Below, in pieces: positions 1-12,988 of a stretch of DNA of 64,000 bases. The first letter of the stretch is position 1, and each line of letters opens with the position of its first letter. The stretch covers positions 1,056,501 through 1,120,500 of the forward strand of contig JAUIRK010001057.1 of assembly GCA_030549495.1 (NCBI GenBank), given 5' to 3'. The notes below the pieces were generated by a model. It was not told the DNA's origin and did no database searches. It saw only the letters and a list, made by a program, of their open reading frames with translations. Source of the stretch: Nectonema munidae. Its lineage: Eukaryota > Nematomorpha > Nectonematoida > Nectonematidae. Position numbers and translations under genes: made by a program.

Positions 1-2
1 AA

Positions 3-449
3 AATTTTCCAAATGAAAAGGCTGAAACATTATTCAATTATATTGTTGATACACTAGAAAAATTCGGTATTAATAGAAAATGTATTTCTTTTACTGCCGA
101 TAACTGCAATACAATGTTCGGAGGAAAAGATAATAAAGGCCAAAATAATGTTTTTTTCAAGTTACAAAGATATCTTAGTAATTTTAATCAAGTTTCTTTG
201 GGATGCCCAGCGCATGTTTTAAACAATGCTATTCATAAAGCTATAGATACCTTAGAAATTGATATTGAATTAGTTGTAACAAAGTTGTTTTATTACTTTC
301 ATACATACACTGTAAGAACTGAAAACCTAAAAGATTTTTGTTCATTTGTAAACTTGAAGTTCAAAAACATTCTCTCCTTCAGTAAAACAAGATGGCTTTC
401 TTTGTTTCCAGCTATTGAAAGAATTTTGGATTTGTTTGAAGCATTATAA
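3..449 (+). pseudogene. hAT-superfamily transposase fragment
   Basis: An open frame runs from the window edge to a stop at 447-449, about 148 codons. It contains FTADNCNTMFGG, then LGCPAHVLNNAIHKA and FSKTRWLSLFPAIERIL. This order (a D-N-x-N region, a C-x-A-H motif, then a TRW motif) is typical of the RNase-H-like core of hAT transposases and their relatives. The N-terminal part lies outside the window. After the stop, neighbouring frames show only short scraps of similarity, so this is a decayed copy. Assignment to hAT is by motif; the subfamily is not resolved. Confidence 0.7.
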
Positions 450-3131
450 ATCAAATATATAAAAAGTTTGGATTGGCAATTTTAGATTTTGAAAAATTTA
501 GGTTAGAGTTCAGAAATTTTGAGGTTCTAATTCTACATATGAATCGTTTTTTTAACGTAAGATAACGAACTCATTAAAGTCGAATGAAGTTCTTTAGTTT
601 TAAAATTTCCTTCAAAAAATAGAAATAATTCTATGCAATTTTTTACAATTAAGTTCTTATAGGAATTATTAATGTTTATGCATCTCGCAATAATTTTTCA
701 AAACAACAGGCATTTAACATTAATTTCAAATTTAAGTTTTTTTTGTTTATATTCCAAATCAGTTATTATGGTTTCAGAAACAAAAATAACAAAATGTGGG
801 ATTTCAAAAGAATTCACTATTTTATTATTAAAAAAAAATTTTTTACGATCAAAAAAACTGGCTTTTTTATCACAAGATTCTATAATCAATCAATACCTTA
901 TAATTAGGTAAATTTTCAAACAACCTAAATCTCAATTTTTCAAAGTTAATTAGTAATTAAAATAATATTTCAATGTATACTAAAATAATAGTTGCTATGA
1001 ATACCAATTTTAACCTATAAAATAATGTCTAGTATATATGGTGTAGAAAAAATACATAAAACAAAGCATTTCCATCATAAATCCTCTACCGTGTGTTGTT
1101 ATCTTGGAATGAAAAATTAAATTTTTTCGCTCTTTGTTAAATTCAATGTCTTGATTGAATGAATCCATTGTTACAAGTGAGTTTTAAAAAAATTCAATGC
1201 CAATGAAATAAAATAATACATGGAAATGGAATGAATCCTTTTGTTGCTGCATATAATTTTTCGCAGAACTTTACTTTTTGTTAGTTTATCTTTATCTGAC
1301 ATGGAACGACAGATAGAGCGGTGACAATAAACCTAACATATGGGCGCAAATTCGATTCTTTATTACAAAATAATATTTGAAGAATGTAATTTAAAGTCGG
1401 TTGATGCCTATTTTACTCAAAATGATTTTTGGTTCATCTCTCTTTATAAATGAGATTAAATAAATGTAAGGGTTAATTTCTATTTTCTTTATTATATTTT
1501 CGATAAAGTGGTTTTTATTTCTATAAAATATGGCTTTCAGAAAACCAATTGTAGAATACTCTTTTAGCTTGCTTGATAAATAAATTTTTCAATAACCTCT
1601 CATAATTTTATCCATTATAATCAAATAAATATTACTGCCAGTTAGGATAAAATTTGATCCATGTATGATTTGATATAATAACAAAGGGGAGACAACGGTG
1701 TAAAGATCATTGTGATTTTAAATATCTATTCAATTACACATTACTACAATATAGCTAGACTTTCCAGTGCATTTGATTTAATACTCTATAATTGCACTGT
1801 GTTTGATTTGAAATATAAAAATAGGAAAGCACCTTCCTAAAAAATATGGTCTGTGAAAAGGGAAAGAGAGGCCATTTTTATGGATCTCTATGTTATTAAC
1901 GAAGTATTATGCTGTTAAAAAAGCGCCATAGTATATTTACTAATCTAACCCTGTTAAGAATAAAAGAATTTTAGGTTTATGATCAGGGTAAGATAATGTC
2001 ATTTTTAAAATAAATTTGCAAAAAGAATAAGAGGTGTTTAGGCTTTTGATTTTTTATTAATTTATAATGTCATTTTTAAAATATATTTTGAAAAATTGAA
2101 ACTTTTGAATTTTGTTGGCTCCGGCAAATAAGTAAAAACAAGGAATCCACTAAATTTTAATTTATTACAGATAATGCAGGAGACAACAAAATTAAAAAGT
2201 TTCAGTTCTTGAAAATATATTTAAAAAATGACATTATTTAGTACAGCTTTTATTTTTTAAAAACTTGCCGGGCTTTTTTTGTATTTTTTAGAAACTAATA
2301 TGTAGTTTTTTATTTTTTCGTCAAATCTTTTCAAAGCCAATATGCATCTCTTTGATAAGTAGTAAAAAGAAACAATCGTGTACACTTTATGCTTTTATAA
2401 AGAGATAGCGAAGGATAAAATCTTCGCAGCTATTGACACGAAAGAGAAAAAACACTAAGGCAAAAAGGCGCATTTTGATCGTTAGTTTCTGAGCTTGTAA
2501 AATTTTTGTGAGGGTTCGGCTAGAGTTCTATATTATATCTTTAAGGCACTATTATGCAGTCCATATAAATTCTTTTTTTATTAGCCAAAAAAGCATCTAA
2601 AATCATCTATATAATTTAGAACTTCTAGGTATCTAATTTTATTTAATATATTTAGGACAGAAAGAAAATATGAAATATTAGGTCAAATTTTAAAAGTCCC
2701 TAATAAAAATAATAAGTTTTGTGTTAACTAGGTAAGAAACTTTTGATTAAGGAAATTAATTTTATATGCAAAAAAAGAGGAGGATTATTATAAGTTAAAA
2801 ATAACAAAAAAGAAAGATTTTGATTCAAGTTAAAGAATTTTCTTAAATTGAAATCCTTGTAACATTACTGAAGGGATTAAAAATAAGACCTTAAAAATGA
2901 ACAAAAATAATATACCAATTGAAGAATTCAACTCTTCATAGCTTTTATATCATTAACATATGTATATCCTAAAAATAAACATGGTTGATTTTACGATTTA
3001 TTCATAACGATGTGTCAATAATTTAAATTAAGGATATATAGTATTTACTACAAACTATATAATTTGAGAATGCATTGAATATATATAAACCTTAATAGAG
3101 TGTGCAATAAGAAAAGGGGCAAATATTTTCC
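450..3131. other. AT-rich intergenic DNA, no gene seen
   Basis: Very AT-rich sequence with stops in all frames. Two short open frames around 672-911 have no recognisable motif and a low-complexity Phe/Leu/Lys/Ile content expected by chance. I see no promoter, RNA gene or clear repeat here. Confidence 0.5.
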
Positions 3132-3782
3132 TCAAAGACACAATTTATCAAGAATTGCACAGCTGCTTTCAAGTTCACGGGAATAATGTGATGATGATGC
3201 AGAAGAAGTATTCGTGATCGGAATAGATTCTTTGCTCTCTAGATTCGTGAGATTATTGAGCGATCTAGATTTCAATAGAGAAAAGGAAGTTGGCAAGGAA
3301 GCAGAGGAACACTGGTTAAAGTAGGATGGGCGTGGTTTTGTTTCAATATTTAGGTATCCAGAGAGATTTTGAGAAGTGGGCACCGTTTTGAATTTAGAGG
3401 GAAGGAAGGTGGTTGCCTTGTGTTCTAGGACGGCATGAGAAAAGAAAGGAGTGCCGTTTGTTGCTCGGAACCGAAACTTCTTCTTCATGGACACATATGG
3501 CGCTACTTTCAAGTGATTTTTGTGCAGAGCACTATTTCTGCATTTATGTTTCAGGGAGGAGTGGAGAGGAACGAGATCTGAAAGGTGACTCTGTTGTTGA
3601 GCTTTTGAGTTTGGTTTGTGGGAAATGGCAGGGTGCAGTGGTGAATGGTTCATCGTGTTTCCACTACACGAATGGGAAGGAGAGGCGTGAGACTGCGGAC
3701 TTGGTGTGATCGGCTTTGCCGCTGCTGGCAAAGGTGATGCGAAGAAGTCGCTTTTGAAAGAATTATCCCTCACACGAAACAT
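3132..3782 (-). CDS. hypothetical Ser-rich protein, possible host exon
   Basis: A 216-codon open frame from an ATG at 3782-3780 to a stop at 3132, in clearly more GC-rich DNA than its surroundings. The product is rich in Ser, Pro, His and Lys, with a basic patch (MKKKFRFR) in the middle and a Ser/Asn-rich C-terminal part containing LLKSRSLNNLTNL, which resembles a basophilic kinase or 14-3-3 site. There is no signal peptide, membrane segment or known fold that I can recognise. Upstream on the same strand a pyrimidine tract ending in CAG near 3,856 could be a splice acceptor for a 5' untranslated region; the frame stays open 5' of the ATG for about 12 codons. It could be a single-exon gene, a terminal exon or a chance frame; its length and base composition favour a real coding exon. 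Confidence 0.45.
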   Translation of the reverse strand: MFRVRDNSFKSDFFASPLPAAAKPITPSPQSHASPSHSCSGNTMNHSPLHPAISHKPNSKAQQQSHLSDLVPLHSSLKHKCRNSALHKNHLKVAPYVSMKKKFRFRATNGTPFFSHAVLEHKATTFLPSKFKTVPTSQNLSGYLNIETKPRPSYFNQCSSASLPTSFSLLKSRSLNNLTNLESKESIPITNTSSASSSHYSRELESSCAILDKLCL

Positions 3783-4048
3783 CCTTTTCAATTGAGGGAC
3801 TGAGATCCTAGATTCTAAAACACGTTTTATCAGAGTTAGCCTTTATTTATCTCCTGAAAGGGGGAAAGCCTCGATGGTTGCGTCGAGCTATTTTGGATAA
3901 AGTTAGGACTAAAAATCATCTTGTATAGATACGACAGCATTATAAAGGGGGAGGGGGACTTTCTTATTATAATTTTTATAATTAATTTTAAAAAATTCCC
4001 TGAAATTCAAACGTGTAAAACAAGTAAAGTAATATAGAAAGTCTAGGC

Positions 4049-4922
4049 CAGAGGTGGGAAACCTTTTTGTGCATGAAGGCCACCTTACAATTCATCGTCT
4101 CTCATAGAGGCCGCACTGAACAAATTATAATTTTTGTTTTCAGTTATTTTATCCCCTCGTAAGACATTTAGTAATAACTATTTATGTAAATAAAGAAATG
4201 TGGAATGAATCCTGGAGAATTAAATTTACGATTTAGCCATTCCATAAAATTTTGACAGAAATACTTTTAACGATATAAAACCATGCCTAAATCATTTTCT
4301 TTCCATTTCAATAAAAAGTAAGTGTTGTATTAACTAGAAATAAGCTTCTATGTTTAATAGAGTTCTCACTGCCCCATTGATTCGCAATCGATATCTGTCC
4401 TATTGGAACAGCATAATAAAAAATGCTGGATATTTATATTGCTAAAGTCATTATATATAAAATCGATACAATATACATACGTCCACGCCTATTATATTGA
4501 AACAAAGATTTATTTCTTTTTTCGTTTGAATTATTCATAACAGTATTTGGGATTAACACAAGATTGATTACCGGATAAAATATCCGAATTTAATAATAAA
4601 ATAGTGTGTTCTTACAACGAAACGTTGACCAGAAAAGAATTCAAAAAAATTAACCCTATAATAAATGAATGTGGTATGTCCCAAAAAATTTTCATATGAA
4701 GCGAATTAATGTTAGTAAAATATATAATAAGCCTACCAATTTTCAGTATCAAGCGCTTTCCCAAATAAGTTTAAAATTTGTTTACATTGAATGCGACATT
4801 GTTATTTGACATTTGCTAATATGCTTTTAAAAATTTGATAGAACTGAACTTCATTGCAGCCCACTAAACCTAAGGCAGACTCCAATGCGACGCGTAGCTT
4901 AAAATTGTTGTCTACCCCTCTC
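4049..4922. mobile_element. non-autonomous hAT-like element
   Basis: Begins CAGAGGTGGGAAACC and continues with GGCC-rich sequence typical of hAT ends. A related inverted end (reverse complement GAGAGGGGTAGACAAC) lies near 4,905-4,922. The interior is AT-rich with no open transposase frame. No matching 8-bp target duplication was found, so the right boundary is approximate. Confidence 0.45.
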
Positions 4923-5203
4923 GGATTTATTAGTCAGTCACAAATTGGAATCCCTAAATTCTTAAAAATTTCATGCTAATTACATTTCAATCAATTTCAA
5001 TATTTATTTACATTTTTTTATGCGGAAAACTTAGAGAAGAGGTTTTCAATGATATATTCAACGAGTTAGCGAAAATTTATATAGAATTCATTCTCCTTTT
5101 ATACGATTTATTATTTTAAAAATTATGTTGAAGCGGAGAATTCAAAGAAAACCTTCATTAATTACATTTGAGCGCAAAACCTTCATGTAAAAGCGCCGTT
5201 TAT

Positions 5204-5709
5204 CAGGGTTGCGGAGTAAACTCCAACTCCTTACTCCTTGACCCAAATGAAAAATCTATTATTATGTTAATATTATAAAGACATTGAAAATCAATATATA
5301 AAAACTATACAATTAAATATAAGTATCTTTGCAAAGCTCCTAATATATATAGTTTCACTCTCCTTACAGGAAACAACTACAAATACATGAACACAGACAC
5401 TTCTACACAGACTGACAACAATAGCTTGTCAGTATTGTGTATTTCCTTCTTTTTTTAATTATTGATGGATTGTTTTTTGTTTCCATTTGGAGATACCACA
5501 TAGTGTGCATATACACTGCACACACTCACTATTGCCTCCAAAAATATACAAAAACTGCTAAATTGTGCAACTGGTAAAACCAAGTAGGGAAATCATGTTA
5601 AAAATATAATTTTATTGCGCTTAAGGAGTCAGATAAAAAATTCCGACTTTGACTCCGACTCCTAGTACTCTTTGAAATCCGACTTCCAGCTGAAACCTCA
5701 ACCCTACTG
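5204..5709. mobile_element. hAT-type MITE with GTCGGAGTC-rich ends
   Basis: Starts CAGGGTTGCGGAGT and ends with the inverted counterpart (reverse complement CAGTAGGGTTGAGG). Both ends carry repeated ACTCC/GACTCC blocks. There is no coding potential. Related but more decayed sequences occur at 21,317-21,606 and 56,135-56,395, with scraps near 39,960-40,040 and 42,880-43,100. Confidence 0.55.
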
Positions 5710-5746
5710 TTTATGTCAATTTAAAGTTTAATGTATAAAAATGTTT

Positions 5747-5964
5747 AAGTCCTTGCATACCGCAGTTTTGATCAGGACGGGTTTTGCTATAACGCGGTTT
5801 TATCGTTTTAATTTATTATGTAAAAATAATTTGTTTACATCTAATTTATAAGTTTTTGGGCGAACCAGTATCGTTGAAACGCATTACAAATAAACCTTGA
5901 ATAACGCGGTTTTGCATAGTGCGGACGTTGATCGGAACCAATTAACAGCGTTATGCAACGACTT
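5747..5964. mobile_element. short Tc/mariner (Tigger-like) MITE
   Basis: The ends are inverted repeats: AAGTCCTTGCATACCGC on the left, and the reverse complement AAGTCGTTGCATAACGC on the right. Internal ATAACGCGG motifs are typical of short pogo/Tigger-derived elements. It is about 218 bp with no open frame. Superfamily assignment rests on resemblance of the ends only. Confidence 0.5.
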
Positions 5965-8286
5965 CTTGTATATTTATTTATGGAGCTTTCTTTTCTCTAC
6001 AATTCAATTCAATGAAAATAATTTAACATTTTCTGTACATAATCGTTCACCATAAAAGTTGCCATGAAGGAAGTACATAATTTTAACAAGTATTTTTGTA
6101 TTCAATTTTTGGATATAGAAATTTTTTCTAATCTTTCGACAAAATCTCAAATCCTTTGCATATACTGTATTAATTTTCTAATTTTTCAAAAAAAGAAATT
6201 TCAAGTACTTCCATAAATGATCAATACTATATCAATGATGAATGCCCCCTAAACGATCAATACAACCCCAATGATCCATACGAGTTAAATGAACTTAACC
6301 TCATAAACGAAAGGGAGAACTAACTCCGTACCATTTTACTTATTTCAGTTTTGGGGTAGCGGAAAGAGGGACAGAAATATTCCGTGTTTGTACCCATCTG
6401 ATGATCCATACGACGTCCATAAATGAACCTCAAATGATTCGTGTCAGATAATTTTTTTTTTTAAGTAGAACAAAAACGGTACCTTTATATGCATTATGAT
6501 CATTAACATAAAGGAATGTTCATCTTATTCAGTGTTCGGTTTATGAGCTAGTGATGTCATTACAAGCAGAGCTAAAAGTTTTAAAGCTAAAAAGCAAAAG
6601 TGCATCAATTTTACAAACTTACAAAATTAGCTTTCGACAGGGATACAGTAAAAGTAAGCAGCTCTAGGCAAACTAGGAGTGTAGATAGAATATTATAATA
6701 TGGATACGTGAGTACAAAAACTCTTTCCCTCAAATAAAAGACATACTCTTCTTTACATGATGAAGTTTTATTTTGTTCACAGCAAAGTTTGAAGATGATT
6801 GGAAGAAGCGATGTAATGGTGAAGCAATTCATCGATTAAATGTGGTTGATGAGTGCCGCCTTTTTATTGAATTTTTTGCGAGTTATTGATTCTCATTCAT
6901 CGACGCGTCACTACTACGCCTTACTTTCTTTGTGCACCATCACACACTGATTTAGGCGAGACAAAAAATAAATTGAAGTTGGTATTGGAACTAAATCGTG
7001 TAGCTTTCATAAGATAAATCGTTTAAAGTCATGGAAAATTCAAAATAAAAATTAACTCATTACTTAAATGATGGCTGTGGTGAATGTAGTCCACTGATTG
7101 GCTACGACGATTTTGAAGAATGAAAAAATGAGTAAAAGTATTTACAATTTTCTAAAGTATGAAACATGGAAATCAAAGACCTTTATATCAATCATATTCT
7201 ACATAGGAAATTTTTTCTTACTAAATGTAAATCTCATGAAATGACCAGTCATAGAATGCACTCTGGCTAAAGTCTGAAAACAAAAATAGTAACCTAATAT
7301 TAAATCTTTTTATATTTGCCACCTAGAAGGAGTGTCGCTCAAGGCATATGTCCCCTTTGCCACCCCCCCCCCCCGCCTGAATGTAAGGAGTCTGACCCTA
7401 AGCGCTAAATTCTTGTGAAAATTTAATCTGAAAATAATGCTAAAATATAAAAAAAAGTTCAAATACAAATGACACTTTTCTCTTGTTCCTATATATACAG
7501 CCAATCAAAAAAGTAAGTCCAAAACACAATAATCCAAAGGGTAAGTCCCTAACTCGAGGAGGTAAAACTAATTTAAAGAGGGGCGGACTATAGTAAAATG
7601 TATACATTTTTATATGTTAAGCAAGCTCCGGCCCGCAAAATAATTTCCAGCGGGGCGGAGGAAAACTCAGCCGTGCTTACGCCCTCCCCACCGCCTCTTG
7701 AGTGCAGCAAATACATTGTCAAGACCGTGTCCATGTTGAGAACTTGGGGCCCTTGAAAAATTAATTTGACACTTAAAAAAACTAAAAGCACTAACTCTAT
7801 ATTAGTTTAGGTAGTTCAAAAATTTAAGAAAGTAAAAAATCTGATTATTTCATTGTGTAACAAAAAAAATTTCAGATCTTCAATTTTACTTTATAAATAC
7901 CTTTTTTTTTTATTCTTTGTTGAGAACCGGATTGCCAATTATATCCTAATAAGAAAAATCTGAGATTTCAAGATTTTTCGATAAAATCATTGATGAGATA
8001 GATAATATAAAATCCATCATATATTCCTAATAAACTTAATATAATCTTTTTTAGATTTTCTCAATATTGATATTTTTCGCAATGAATATTAGTGAAATAT
8101 ATTTTCCTATATGCCCACCATCCACATTTCTAATTTTAGAAAATATAAATGTTTAAAAAAAGATTAAAAGGAATTTTAAAATTAAGGAAATACCACTTAG
8201 CAGAAATATTTTGCTTCCTCCCAACAAAAATAGGCTGCTACGTCTCTTTTATCCAAGTAACATCTAGAATATGAGAATTATTATTT
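5965..8286. other. intergenic DNA, no gene seen
   Basis: AT-rich, with stops throughout. GC-rich islands at about 7,315-7,385 (including a run of C) and 7,620-7,700 look like ends of old transposons because they resemble no coding motif. No RNA gene or exon was recognised. Confidence 0.4.
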
Positions 8287-8400
8287 TATAACCCTTTCGT
8301 GACCAGTGTATGACATAAACAATTTTACCTTCGTCAGCTTTTTCAAATAGTTTTGTATATGAATCTTCTGCTTTTTAATAAATATCGTCTCATTTTAATA
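8287..8400. mobile_element. diverged TTAA-type MITE (half copy)
   Basis: Matches one half of the short palindromic family described at 63,765: an AACCCTTTCGTGACCAG-like end followed by CTTCGTCAGC and a terminal ATATCGTCT block. The second end is not recognisable, so this is a truncated or old copy. Confidence 0.4.
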
Positions 8401-11297
8401 ATATTTAAAATTTTAAAATATATAATTAAAAAATAAAAAAAATATTTTAACTTTTTAATAAATAACGTCTGTTTGGTATCGAGAGGTATACATGGGATTA
8501 GAGAGTGTTTTACTTTAATTAAACGTTAATGCTTCCTAGAGCTAACAAGTTACCAAGTAAAAAAACTTATTTTTAGTTGGAGCTTTCTTCTTTATCCATA
8601 ATCATTGTATATTAAATCTTTTGATTAGTTCACTTCACTCAAAAAGTTTTATTTTACTCTCAGATAGAAGGCAAAATCGCATTTGCTCACCCTCCTAGAA
8701 TAATATTAGGAGCTTATCATCCTACAACCCCTTATTGTCCGATTCTAATTTTTGAGGAATCGAAACTATCACACATTTAGTCATACGGTCATTTCTAAAA
8801 AGTAGAGAAAAGAATTTTCTCAAATTAAAAAACTGTGTCTATTGGTGCAGATAATGATGGTTTTTTTTAGAAAAAATCAGATATTTAATTTTAAACTTTA
8901 CAATTTTGAAGAAAATATAAATTTGAATTTTCAACAAAATAAAACTTATGAATGATTTTATTTTTCAAAAAATTAATTGATTTAAAATATAATAACTATG
9001 AAGATAGAGTACCACAAGGAAAGTGAATAAAAACATTTAGATTATGTTTTCAAATCTGCCTGGGAATGAATTTTAAAATAAGTAAACGATTTTAATTTAG
9101 AGCCACTATTTTCACTTTAAGTTAAATTATAATTTAATTTTAACTTAAGCCTTAATTTCCTCGTGTGACTTTTTATTTTACAATTTAAAAAGGCAAAAAA
9201 TAGTTTTTTACAGTTGACTCGATAAGAGTTTACGCTTAACTTTCATCTTAGTTCAATTTAATTTTCACATTAAAAGTTTAAATTTTAGCAGGGTAAAAAA
9301 AATACAAAGTGAAAAAGGAAGCATTTAAAGTAAAAATAGTATATATTGGATGATAATTTTTTGAAAAAATTAAATAACAGTCTGGCTTAATTTAAAGGTA
9401 AATTATAGTACCAATATGCGAATGTTTCATTTTTCACAGTAATTTTTATTTGTTGTATCATTTTTTAAACGATATGGAGTAAACATGATATAGAGATTTA
9501 TTAATGTCTTTCAAGCATAAATAATAAAATTAAATACAGAGATAAATCAGGGCACACATCCTTAAAATTATTGGGGGCAAACTTTTTTTTATAATTTTTA
9601 AAATTTATGATAAAAGAATTTGTGTCTGAAAGTCAACCCTAGAACAAGTAAAGTAATATGGAAAGTCTGCTAATAAGCTAAGCAAGTCTTTTAATGATAT
9701 AAAATCGAAAAAATTCAAAATTATTGGTTAGGACGGCCTTCTCAATTAGTTAAATTTTTGTGTCTTCTCCTCACCAACAAGGTTGAAGTGTCAAAGGCAA
9801 AATAACCAACTTTGACTTAAAAAATCTTATCCCGAATCTAAATTTAATTTAACATGTTTACTTCTGACTTCGAGTAAAAAAGGGCCACTTCATATTCTTA
9901 CAAAAATAAAAATATTTTTTTATTTTTAAAATAATTAAAAACCGACTTTTAAATTACGGATATAGAATTTTTTAGACAGCAACCCGAAGTTATATCCGTT
10001 TAAGATCTCCGACTCAACAATTCAGCTCCGGATAAAATTTTCTAGTTTAAATTCTTAGCTATGAAACTAATTATAAAGACTAAAAATTTATGATAAGTTA
10101 TTTCCCATGTTAAACCATTTGACGTTAAAAATATAGATTTTAGTAGAATATAAATTTTAGACCTTAATCTGGATTAAAATTGTCATTTATGAAATTAAAA
10201 TAATAGATTATGTGAATAGGGCTTAATAAATAAAAAAAATACTAATTTCTTTTACTTCCTTTTATAAATTTATTAAACATTATTTGAAACTGAAAAAATA
10301 TTCTCTAAACTGATGGACCCTTTGGTTTATCGGCAAGACCAGATTTATCGTTGAAAATATAATTATTAGTGATCATCTGGGTCCAAAGATTTAAAATCTT
10401 GGGCCAAAAAAATTAAGCCTCTAATCAACTAGAAGTCAGAAATATATTTTTTTAATTTTTTATTTTAAAATCCCAACATAAAAACTTTGTTTTCTTTTAA
10501 TATTTTCTTTCTTTATGCTAAATCTAATAAATAATTGCTCATTTTGGTTTGTTTAATTTTAAAAATAGCATAAGCAATTTAGTTATATTTAGAATTTTAT
10601 TTTATGAACAATAATACTTGAATACATGAATATAGGTTAAATAAGAGGATTTATTTATCGGGTTTCTTTTTAAAATGAACCAAATTGGCAAAGATGGCTT
10701 ATTTATTTTAACTGAAAGCAAGCTAGTCTTACTTTTGTATATATTAAAAATATCTCGAGGAATATAAAAATTATTAGAAGAGTATAAGTCATTTATAATC
10801 TTAAGCTATATTAACAAAATAAAATAAAAATATTACAGTTTGGCGTTTAACTGCCAAGAAATGTTTTCATTTTTCAAAGTAAAATTAAAGCGAAACAAAA
10901 ATGAAAATATTATTTTTAAAAATATATTTTTTTTACATGAATAAAAAAAGTTTGCCAAGAAAAAAAAGTAATGGTATAAAACAGGTTCCCATAGAATAAA
11001 GAAGAGTAAATGAAAAATGTGTTCAAAAGAGTAGAGAGGAGAAGTAAGTAAATAGAAAATATAAACAAGGCAGAAAAGTGTGGTTAAGAGAACTGGTCAT
11101 ATTTTTTAAAGATTGATATATCATTGATTTTCATAATTTGTTCGTAAAATTAATTTGAACTAGAATAGTTGTTAAAAAAGCTGTTATAGGCATGCGTATA
11201 AGAAGAAAAAGAATTTATTATTATAATGAAAACACAAGTAGTATCACAAGAACAGCATTTTATGTACATCCCCCTTCCCTTTTTTATAGTTGATTGG
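8401..11297. other. intergenic DNA with dispersed repeat remnants
   Basis: No coding frame is supported. A 29-base block at 9,643-9,672 (ACAAGTAAAGTAATATGG...) is also found at 4,017-4,046 and, inverted, at 29,038-29,063. Each time it sits beside a G-rich stretch (9,551-9,585, 3,940-3,960, 28,940-28,980), so these are copies of one old repeat. The remainder is AT-rich and unremarkable. Confidence 0.4.
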
Positions 11298-11432
11298 TTA
11301 ACCCGTTAACGACCAGAATAATTAGACGATATCTAATGTAAATCAGAAGATTTGTATTAAAGAGCTTTGATAAACGCAGACGATTTTATTTTTGTAAAGT
11401 CGACTATAGTCGACATGGGCGTTAAAGGGTAG
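11298..11432. mobile_element. TTAA-type MITE, copy 1
   Basis: Opens with TTAACCCGTTAACGACCAG and closes with the decayed complement (GGGCGTTAAAGGGT). It holds the family's inner marks: CGATATCTA, a GCAGACGA block and a palindromic GTCGACTATAGTCGAC. It is about 135 bp with no coding capacity. Confidence 0.65.
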
Positions 11433-11639
11433 TGAATTTGATGAAATGATATAGTGTAACAGCGAGGTTAAATCTATTTTAAACATGACAGTTTGTTGTA
11501 ACATCTTCACAAAATTAATATTAGATTTTTATGTATTCTATGCAATCATGCACTTTCTTATCACATCAAATCAGAAAAGTTTTTCATCCAAAAACATTAT
11601 CGAAAAAGTACTAATTTGCAGCTAACATCGAGCTGTGGA

Positions 11640-11718
11640 TAATCTAGCAGAAGCGAGGCTTAAACCCGGAACTTCAGATCGATAGCAGCGCTTCTAACCG
11701 TTTAACCTAGCAGCCACT
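11640..11718 (-). repeat. tRNA-like SINE head or tRNA pseudogene
   Basis: Read on the - strand it holds an A-box-like GGTTAAACGGTTAGAAG and, about 35 bases on, a B-box-like CCGGGTTTAAGCC. This is the spacing of an internal RNA polymerase III promoter. It does not fold convincingly as a full tRNA, so a tRNA-derived SINE is more likely. Confidence 0.5.
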
Positions 11719-12272
11719 TACGTTTTGATAAAAACGGAAAAGTTAGTTTAAACTTATAACAACTTTTAACGATGGAAAATATTAGAAAAAAATTCGAAAT
11801 TTTTTTAATCAAACTTGTTATTGTATCTATATCTATTTATCCTAAATTTACGATCTAATAATGAGGAAGAATTTAAATAATTTTTTAGTGTTTTTTTTCA
11901 AATATATATATACTAGCCGGTCCCGTGGTCGTTTCTCGCTTCGCTCGAAACATAGGATTCTGGGTAGTGTGTATATTGAGTTGCTAATTAAAATTCGCTT
12001 CGCTCGAAACGACAACGGAACCGGCTAGTTTTTTTGTTTAGGCTGCACTCGAAACATAGGATTCTGAGTAGTGTGTATTTTGATTTGCTAATAGTGTTAT
12101 ATGGTATGGTGATCAGTTTTTAGAATATTTGTACCTTTTCTGTGTATTTTTCTATTACACCATATAAAAATACATACAAAAGATATTTCAACCAATCAGA
12201 ATGCTTCAAGCAACCCTCACACTATAGATATATGAACTCATCACACATATAAAAATACATACAAAACATATA

Positions 12273-12575
12273 TAGCATTTTCACTTTAAGTTCGTCCTTT
12301 TTCATTTTAAGTTCGTCCTTTTTCATTTTAAGTTTGTCTTTTTTCACTTTAAGTTCGTCTTTTTTCACTTTAAGTTCGTCTTTTTTCATTTTAAGTTCGT
12401 CCTTTTTCATTTTAAGTTCGTCCTTTTTCATTTTAAGTTCGTCCCTTTTCATTTCAAGTTCGTCTTTTTTCATTTTAAGTTCGTCCTTCTGACTTTATCA
12501 TTAAATCTGCTTTAAAGTAAAGAAAAATTGGAAATATATTTTTTTTAATTTTTACGAAATTTTTTACTCAAAATA
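12273..12575 (+). repeat. left terminal inverted repeat with 10-unit minisatellite
   Basis: The outer 15 bases lead into ten copies of a 21-bp unit (consensus TTTAAGTTCGTCCTTTTTCAT), followed by about 90 unique bases (CTGACTTTATCATTAAATCTG onward) that also match the right end. On the - strand the array reads without stops as a heptapeptide repeat, KKDELKM. Confidence 0.85.
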
Positions 12576-12682
12576 ATGTAAAAAAAATATACAAATTAAA
12601 AATAATAATTTTATATTCCTTTCTGAAATGAAGCTAAAATGAATCGATTTTTTCTTGTGTACTTCATGAAATTTATTTTCAA

Positions 12683-12988
12683 TTGTTTGTGCAAGTTTCA
12701 AAGTTTTTGTTTACATCTGGAAAAGATTTCTTTTTCAATTTTGCTGAATTTCAAAATATATCTCATGAGAAAGCTCTTAAAATCAGCCTCAAGTTGTTTT
12801 TTTTGAATAATTTGTTTATAAACAAAATTATAATGAGTTTTTGTTTTCAAAAACTCGAAATTTTTCACTTTGTTTTTGGTATTTTTAAAATTTTTTTAGA
12901 TAAAGAATGTCTTAAACTTTTTACTAAAATAGCTGGTAAAACAAACTGTTTTAAACTTCAAAATGAACTAAAAAAACAGTTGTATTGA
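12683..12988 (+). other. weak open frame upstream of transposase
   Basis: A 101-codon frame rich in Phe, Leu and Lys between the left terminal repeat and the transposase promoter. It has no recognisable motif and its apparent start is not ATG. It may be chance in AT-rich DNA; it is noted only because the element has few other sequences that could be coding. Confidence 0.15.

Noticed and set aside
672-911. 80-codon open frame on + with an overlapping frame on -
   Set aside because: Phe/Leu/Ile/Lys-rich, no motif, typical chance frame in AT-rich DNA.
3413-3709. 98-codon + strand frame
   Set aside because: Antisense shadow of the longer Ser-rich - strand frame; no motif.
12222-12473. KKDELKM repeat as a genuine ER-retained (KDEL) protein
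   Set aside because: KDEL works only at a C terminus; here it is the by-product of a 21-bp DNA repeat within a transposon end.
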